Shown here piece after piece: positions 7,970 to 10,718 of a stretch of DNA of 10,718 nt. The notes under the pieces were generated by a model that worked only from the letters and a program-made list of their open reading frames with translations, had not been told where the DNA came from and did no database searches. Both the position numbers and the translations under genes were made by a program. Within the stretch, counting starts at the first letter, position 1, and every line of letters starts with the position of its first letter. Location: NCBI GenBank assembly GCA_026996935.1, contig JALWJW010000364.1, forward strand, positions 1-10,718, written 5' to 3'. The DNA is from Hyphomicrobiales bacterium (GTDB lineage Bacteria > Pseudomonadota > Alphaproteobacteria > Rhizobiales > Aestuariivirgaceae).

Positions 7970-8089
7970 ATGACAACAACCACGCCACATGCTCATCTTC
8001 ACGAGTTGCGCTTAAAATTGCAACGAGGATTGCGACGAGAATTGCGACAAACAATTCTCACCAATAGCTGTGCCATGGCCTGTTCTTAG
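7970..8089 (+). CDS. Candidate 39-residue leader peptide or small protein
   Basis: ATG at 7970 with AAGGA (7954-7958) upstream, ending at TAG 8087-8089. The product begins MTTTTPHAHLHE, has a repeated Leu/Arg segment (LRLK, LQRG, LRRE, LRQT) encoded by 12-bp repeats, and ends TILTNSCAMACS. It has no membrane segment and no family I recognise. It lies 62 bases upstream of the acetyltransferase start, and an inverted repeat covers that gene's ribosome binding site, so a regulatory leader peptide is one possibility. The frame extends upstream to a TTG at 7904, but only the 7970 ATG has a ribosome binding site. It may equally be a chance frame; conservation would decide. Confidence 0.35.
   Translation: MTTTTPHAHLHELRLKLQRGLRRELRQTILTNSCAMACS
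8005..8052 (+). repeat. Short 12-bp tandem repeat inside the leader
   Basis: Three adjacent 12-base units: ATTGCAACGAGG (8017-8028), ATTGCGACGAGA (8029-8040) and ATTGCGACAAAC (8041-8052). A degenerate copy, GTTGCGCTTAAA, precedes them at 8005-8016. The period is a multiple of three and gives a four-residue Leu/Arg repeat in the candidate small protein. Confidence 0.6.
8037..8059 (+). promoter_or_regulatory. 8-bp perfect hairpin in the leader
   Basis: GAGAATTG (8037-8044) and CAATTCTC (8052-8059) are exact inverse complements separated by seven bases. No T-run follows, so it is not an intrinsic terminator on this strand. It overlaps the last 12-bp repeat and the second half of the candidate leader peptide. 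Confidence 0.4.
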
Positions 8090-8105
8090 TCTTTGTAACT
8101 TACCA

Positions 8106-8144
8106 CGCCTTGCACTGCGAAAACAAAAATATGCAATCAAGGCG
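8106..8144 (+). promoter_or_regulatory. Inverted repeat covering the acetyltransferase ribosome binding site
   Basis: CGCCTTG (8106-8112) pairs exactly with CAAGGCG (8138-8144) across a 25-base loop. The 3' arm contains AAGG (8139-8142), the Shine-Dalgarno sequence nine bases before the ATG at 8152. Pairing would hide the site, as in translational attenuation. The loop is long, so stability is uncertain. Confidence 0.4.
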
Positions 8145-8151
8145 CTCTAAA

Positions 8152-8679
8152 ATGACTTCATCACAGTTTCTAATCTATCCCCAAACTCAAGTCGATCACA
8201 ACCAAGTCGAAGCACTTCTTGATGATGCTTTTGGCTTAGATCGGCAGACAAAATCATCTTACAGATTGCGCGAGGGCGAAACACCGGTAACCGATCTGTC
8301 TTTCATCGCCAAAACCATAGACAATAAAATCATTGGCACGATAAGCTTTTGGCATATTCATCTTGGACACACTGGTACAAAAGCCATTCTATTAGGCCCG
8401 TTGGCCGTTGCACCAAATCAGCAATCGGCTGGTGTCGGGCTTGCTCTTATGCGCCATGGCATCACGGCGGCAAAAGCCCAAGGCCATAAACTGATAATTC
8501 TGGTTGGAGATGCCCCCTACTATGCCAAAATCGGCTTTCAGCAGGTTCCCCTTAACACCCTTTTGATGCCTGGGCCCAACGACCCAGCCCGATTATTATA
8601 TTTAGAGTTAGAAGACGGTGCCTTTAATCAACCAACAGGCCTCATCAGATCACCATCACGATGGCAAGACAGAGCTTAA
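8152..8679 (+). CDS. GNAT family N-acetyltransferase (YhbS-like)
   Basis: 175 residues from the ATG at 8152, preferred because AAGG (8139-8142) lies nine bases upstream; an in-frame GTG-less extension towards 8110 has no such site. Seen: LGPLAVAP (81-88) and QSAGVGLALM (91-100), the acetyl-CoA pyrophosphate loop with the QxxGxG pattern, then GDAPYYAKIGFQ (119-130), the motif typical of YhbS-type acetyltransferases. It would transfer an acetyl group from acetyl-CoA to an amine; the acceptor is unknown. It is a cytosolic-looking protein without membrane segments. It stands alone on the plus strand between two minus-strand lipid-gene blocks, ends seven bases from the convergent Tam41-like gene, and has an unusually long structured leader. 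Nothing links it directly to the lipid genes. Confidence 0.85.
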   Translation: MTSSQFLIYPQTQVDHNQVEALLDDAFGLDRQTKSSYRLREGETPVTDLSFIAKTIDNKIIGTISFWHIHLGHTGTKAILLGPLAVAPNQQSAGVGLALMRHGITAAKAQGHKLIILVGDAPYYAKIGFQQVPLNTLLMPGPNDPARLLYLELEDGAFNQPTGLIRSPSRWQDRA

Positions 8680-8686
8680 AAGCTCA

Positions 8687-9565
8687 TCACTTCACCGCCC
8701 CTTTGCGCAACAAACCGGGCAGAATAAACAACGCCCCAATAATCGGGTGACGGCGTTGCCATGGCTTTAATTTAACCTCAACACCAGAATGGCGCGAAAT
8801 CTTCCACGCCAGATAATCAGCCCCGCCAGTAAAGGTCAGTGAGGCTTTTAGTAAGCGCAGAACCGAAAACGCTTTGCCCTGCAAACGGCGCAAAAACCAC
8901 GTTGCTTTAGTTGGTTTTATTTCATCAAACAAAGAAGCAATACGCTCATAATATTCACTATTACGTTCAACAATTTCAGCCGCCCGTGACGGCCCTTCAG
9001 CGCGCAATTCGGTGCGATACGTATTAACCAGCGCCTCTTGCCACCCCGCATTGCCCTGACCAAAGCCGCGGCAATGGCCATACATTGTTTCAATCGCTTG
9101 CCTAATGTGCTCACAGATTAAACCACGGGCATTTTCATCGCTATAAAACATCAGCCCGCAGGGTTGTGAAAACCGCGCCCAAAAATACGGGTTTTTCGTT
9201 TGCGGTTTAACCCACTTGCCAAAAGTCTCAACATCCAATACCGCAAATTTCGCCCGCAAGGTTCGATCTTCAAAACCAGTTTCTGCATAGTACACATTGG
9301 GCGGTAAAACCTTGCATCCAATTGCCGACAAACGATTTGAACTTACCTGATCGGCACGATAAACCAAAACATAAAAATCTATCAAGCTGTCTTTGGAGCT
9401 AACTCCGCGCAAACACGACCCATAAACCAAGATACCTGCAACCGCACCATCATCAAAACCACTGCGTACATAGTCAGCCATCGCATGAATATCATCGCCA
9501 ACCGTCACATCAAGGCTCTGCTGAACGAACGCCAATTGTTCGGCATGTTGACTAGCCGCAGACAT
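8687..9565 (-). CDS. Tam41-like CDP-lipid synthase (phosphatidate cytidylyltransferase-like)
   Basis: 292 residues from the ATG at 9565, chosen for GGAG seven bases upstream. Seen: a nucleotidyltransferase core VAGILVYGSCLRG (42-54; Gly49-Ser50) followed by KDSLIDFYVLVY (58-69; Asp59, Asp63 as candidate metal ligands), then LPPNVYYAETGFEDRTLRAKF (87-107) and FAVLDVETFGKWV. These match in order the GS...D loop, the YYN-type segment and the (I)KYGV-like segment of mitochondrial Tam41, which makes CDP-diacylglycerol from phosphatidate and CTP. A C-terminal part, FTGGADYLAWKISRHSG (245-261) then HPIIGALFILPGLLRKG, looks like a membrane-binding tail. Tam41 is peripheral at the inner membrane, unlike the integral CdsA. 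The gene overlaps the kinase gene by 14 bases, so its substrate is probably the kinase product, giving a CDP-lipid. The lipid (diacylglycerol or ceramide type) is not determined. Assigned from remembered motifs, not an alignment. Confidence 0.65.
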   Translation of the reverse strand: MSAASQHAEQLAFVQQSLDVTVGDDIHAMADYVRSGFDDGAVAGILVYGSCLRGVSSKDSLIDFYVLVYRADQVSSNRLSAIGCKVLPPNVYYAETGFEDRTLRAKFAVLDVETFGKWVKPQTKNPYFWARFSQPCGLMFYSDENARGLICEHIRQAIETMYGHCRGFGQGNAGWQEALVNTYRTELRAEGPSRAAEIVERNSEYYERIASLFDEIKPTKATWFLRRLQGKAFSVLRLLKASLTFTGGADYLAWKISRHSGVEVKLKPWQRRHPIIGALFILPGLLRKGAVK

Positions 9566-10529
9566 AAGAAAACTCCGGCCCAACCTCTAATCGCAATGGT
9601 TCATTTTCTGGCGGATCAAAAAACTCTCCGTCAATAACAAATGAACACTTGGTATCGATCAGCACCTCATCAGCACAAAAGCTTACCGCACCATCAGGCA
9701 CCTTCCGTTCTTCACCACCGCGCATTAACGGCACGGCCCAGCGAAAAACATTTGGTGGAGGATAACCAATAATGGTTGAACGCATCGTACCACTCGCCCC
9801 CCCCCAAAACGGTTTAACCCCAAGAATAAGCTTTTGCAGCGTTGTTGCCAAATACATCAATTGCCCACCGCGCGCCTTCACTTGACCATCGCCAACAATT
9901 TCCATTTCATAAGGCCGATCAATACGGCTTAAATCTGTTGGGTTGGCTTTAAAAAATGCCGCCTTAAACAACGCTGTTGCCAGTGTAGCAAAAGTGGCCC
10001 AATCCCCTTTAAGGCCCGTTTTATGAACATCGGTTTGACAAAACATCGTGCCTTGCCATGCAGCACCGGTACCAACAAACATCCCGTGACGTGTCATTCC
10101 ATCACGTGGGTTGACCACACGCACCGTTGGGCGTTTGCGCACATCGCTCGGCGCAGCGCCACGACCAAGACCAATAATAAAATCTGCTTGCTTTTCAAGA
10201 GATTTAACCGAAAAACCCAAATCTGCCGCCGTCATATTCGTCGTACCGTGCGGTAATAAACAAAGCGCGGGTTGTTGTGCAAATTTTTTACGCTCGGCAA
10301 TATCGGTCTGAATGGCTTGCACCGTTCCATCACCAGATGAGATAAATAAGGTAGTAATTTCACGAGCTGCAAAATCATCCATCATGTTTTGCAAAGCACC
10401 AAAGTCCTCAATGACCTTAACCTCAACGACATCAGGTTCCACCCCACGCTGGCGTAAAATTTCAGCCAGTTTTAAGCCATAGCCGCTCTCTTTGCCTGAC
10501 TTGGGGTTTATAATCAGACCGACACTCAT
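9552..10529 (-). CDS. Lipid kinase of the diacylglycerol/sphingosine kinase (LCB5/YegS) family
   Basis: 325 residues. The start at 10529 is supported by an ATGA overlap with the upstream gene's stop; the frame continues to 10577 but that start would lie inside the previous gene. Seen: the N-terminal GLIINPKSGK (4-13), the nucleotide-binding SSGDGTVQ (64-71, with the family GDGT at 66-69), LLPHGTTNMTA (91-101) matching the family LPxGTxN, and a C-terminal FVIDGEFFDPPENEPLRLEV (297-316) matching the DGE region of the regulatory half. It phosphorylates the hydroxyl of a lipid such as diacylglycerol or ceramide using ATP, at the cytoplasmic face of the inner membrane. Its place between a probable CDP-alcohol transferase and a Tam41-like enzyme suggests it supplies the phospho-lipid for CDP activation. 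A run of nine G in the coding strand (9797-9805, codons 242-245) could be prone to slippage. Confidence 0.85.
   Translation of the reverse strand: MSVGLIINPKSGKESGYGLKLAEILRQRGVEPDVVEVKVIEDFGALQNMMDDFAAREITTLFISSGDGTVQAIQTDIAERKKFAQQPALCLLPHGTTNMTAADLGFSVKSLEKQADFIIGLGRGAAPSDVRKRPTVRVVNPRDGMTRHGMFVGTGAAWQGTMFCQTDVHKTGLKGDWATFATLATALFKAAFFKANPTDLSRIDRPYEMEIVGDGQVKARGGQLMYLATTLQKLILGVKPFWGGASGTMRSTIIGYPPPNVFRWAVPLMRGGEERKVPDGAVSFCADEVLIDTKCSFVIDGEFFDPPENEPLRLEVGPEFSYVCG
9573..9576 (-). promoter_or_regulatory. Ribosome binding site that decides the Tam41-like start
   Basis: GGAG on the minus strand, seven bases before the ATG at 9565 and inside the 3' end of the kinase gene. It argues against the in-frame TTG at 9583. 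Confidence 0.6.
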
Positions 10530-10718
10530 TTTTGAGCGACCGTTGCAGATGGTGAGTTTTGCGGTTTCGTCATCCATGACTCTAGAGACTCACCCTTAGG
10601 TTTGACCGCAAAAGCCTGAACCAATTGCACCCCATGCAAAACAAGACAAATCAATGTCCATGCCGCCACACCAAGCAAGCCCCAATCAGGCCGTCCAATA
10701 ACAGCACTAATAGTCATA
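10526..10718 (-). CDS. C-terminus of a membrane protein, probably CDP-alcohol phosphatidyltransferase (partial)
   Basis: About the last 64 codons; the frame runs off the right edge, so the ATG at 10717 need not be the start. Seen: SAVIGRPDWGLLGVAAWTLICLVLHGVQLVQAFAVK, one clear membrane helix followed by a charged tail ending SWMTKPQNSPSATVAQK. The pattern GRPDxGLxxxAAWT...HGVQLVQA resembles the last helix of alphaproteobacterial CDP-alcohol phosphatidyltransferases, which use a CDP-activated lipid and an alcohol to build a phosphodiester head group. The diagnostic DGxxAR...GxxxDxxxD motif lies outside the window, so the name rests on the C-terminal helix and on the two downstream genes, whose products would feed exactly this enzyme. 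It overlaps the kinase gene by ATGA, so the two are co-translated. Confidence 0.5.
   Translation of the reverse strand, partial: MTISAVIGRPDWGLLGVAAWTLICLVLHGVQLVQAFAVKPKGESLESWMTKPQNSPSATVAQK

Noticed and set aside
8672..8685. Hairpin GAGCT/AGCTC between the convergent acetyltransferase and Tam41-like genes as bidirectional terminator
   Set aside because: Only five base pairs, a four-base loop and no T-run on either strand.
9566..9583. TTG start at 9583 for the Tam41-like gene
   Set aside because: ATG at 9565 has a better codon and GGAG at ideal spacing.
10023..10311. Two overlapping plus-strand frames of 66-77 codons
   Set aside because: Both are antisense to the lipid kinase in its motif-bearing N-terminal half and show no domain.
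10530..10577. Earlier ATG at 10577 for the lipid kinase
   Set aside because: The kinase fold begins at SVGLIINPKSG and the ATGA overlap at 10529 is the usual coupling signal; the extra residues match nothing.

Overview
The window looks like chromosomal DNA of a Gram-negative alphaproteobacterium of moderate, clearly not high, GC content. This rests on the protein families present and on their style: a BatA/DUF4159 protein followed by a vWA/glutamine-amidotransferase-like membrane protein, a Tam41-like nucleotidyltransferase, and a GNAT-type acyltransferase resembling the ceramide synthase of Caulobacter. The genus cannot be named from the sequence. I saw no insertion sequence, tRNA, rRNA, CRISPR array or phage gene.

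Layout. (1) Positions 1-3182, plus strand: the end of a DUF4159 membrane protein and, with an ATGA overlap, a 692-residue membrane-anchored vWA-like/GATase-like protein. They look like the tail of a larger operon entering from the left. (2) Positions 3179-7807, minus strand: read in its own direction, an aspartyl/asparaginyl beta-hydroxylase-type oxygenase, an MsbA-like ABC exporter, a large GNAT-fold acyltransferase and a MobA-like nucleotidyltransferase. The last of these converges on region 1, with the two stop codons overlapping in a TTAA. (3) Positions 7808-8679, plus strand: a leader of about 340 bases with a candidate 39-residue leader peptide, 12-bp repeats and an inverted repeat covering a ribosome binding site, then a small GNAT acetyltransferase. 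(4) Positions 8687-10718, minus strand: a translationally coupled set of a truncated membrane protein (probably the C-terminus of a CDP-alcohol phosphatidyltransferase), a lipid kinase of the diacylglycerol/sphingosine kinase family, and a Tam41-like CDP-lipid synthase.

How the genes may work together. Region 4 reads as a three-step route for putting a polar head group on a lipid alcohol: phosphorylation by the kinase, activation to a CDP-lipid by the Tam41-like enzyme, and exchange of CMP for an alcohol by the CDP-alcohol transferase. Region 2 adds an acyltransferase of the kind used for bacterial ceramide synthesis, an oxygenase of the family that includes the lipid hydroxylase LpxO, an exporter of the type that moves lipids, and a second nucleotidyltransferase that could activate a sugar or polyol phosphate. 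My best reading is that regions 2 and 4 form a membrane-lipid locus, possibly sphingolipid, making and exporting a head-group-modified lipid. The family assignments are moderately to strongly supported by motifs; the pathway and the ceramide substrate are inference. No serine palmitoyltransferase lies in the window. Region 1 appears unrelated, belonging with MoxR/DUF58-type envelope gene sets.
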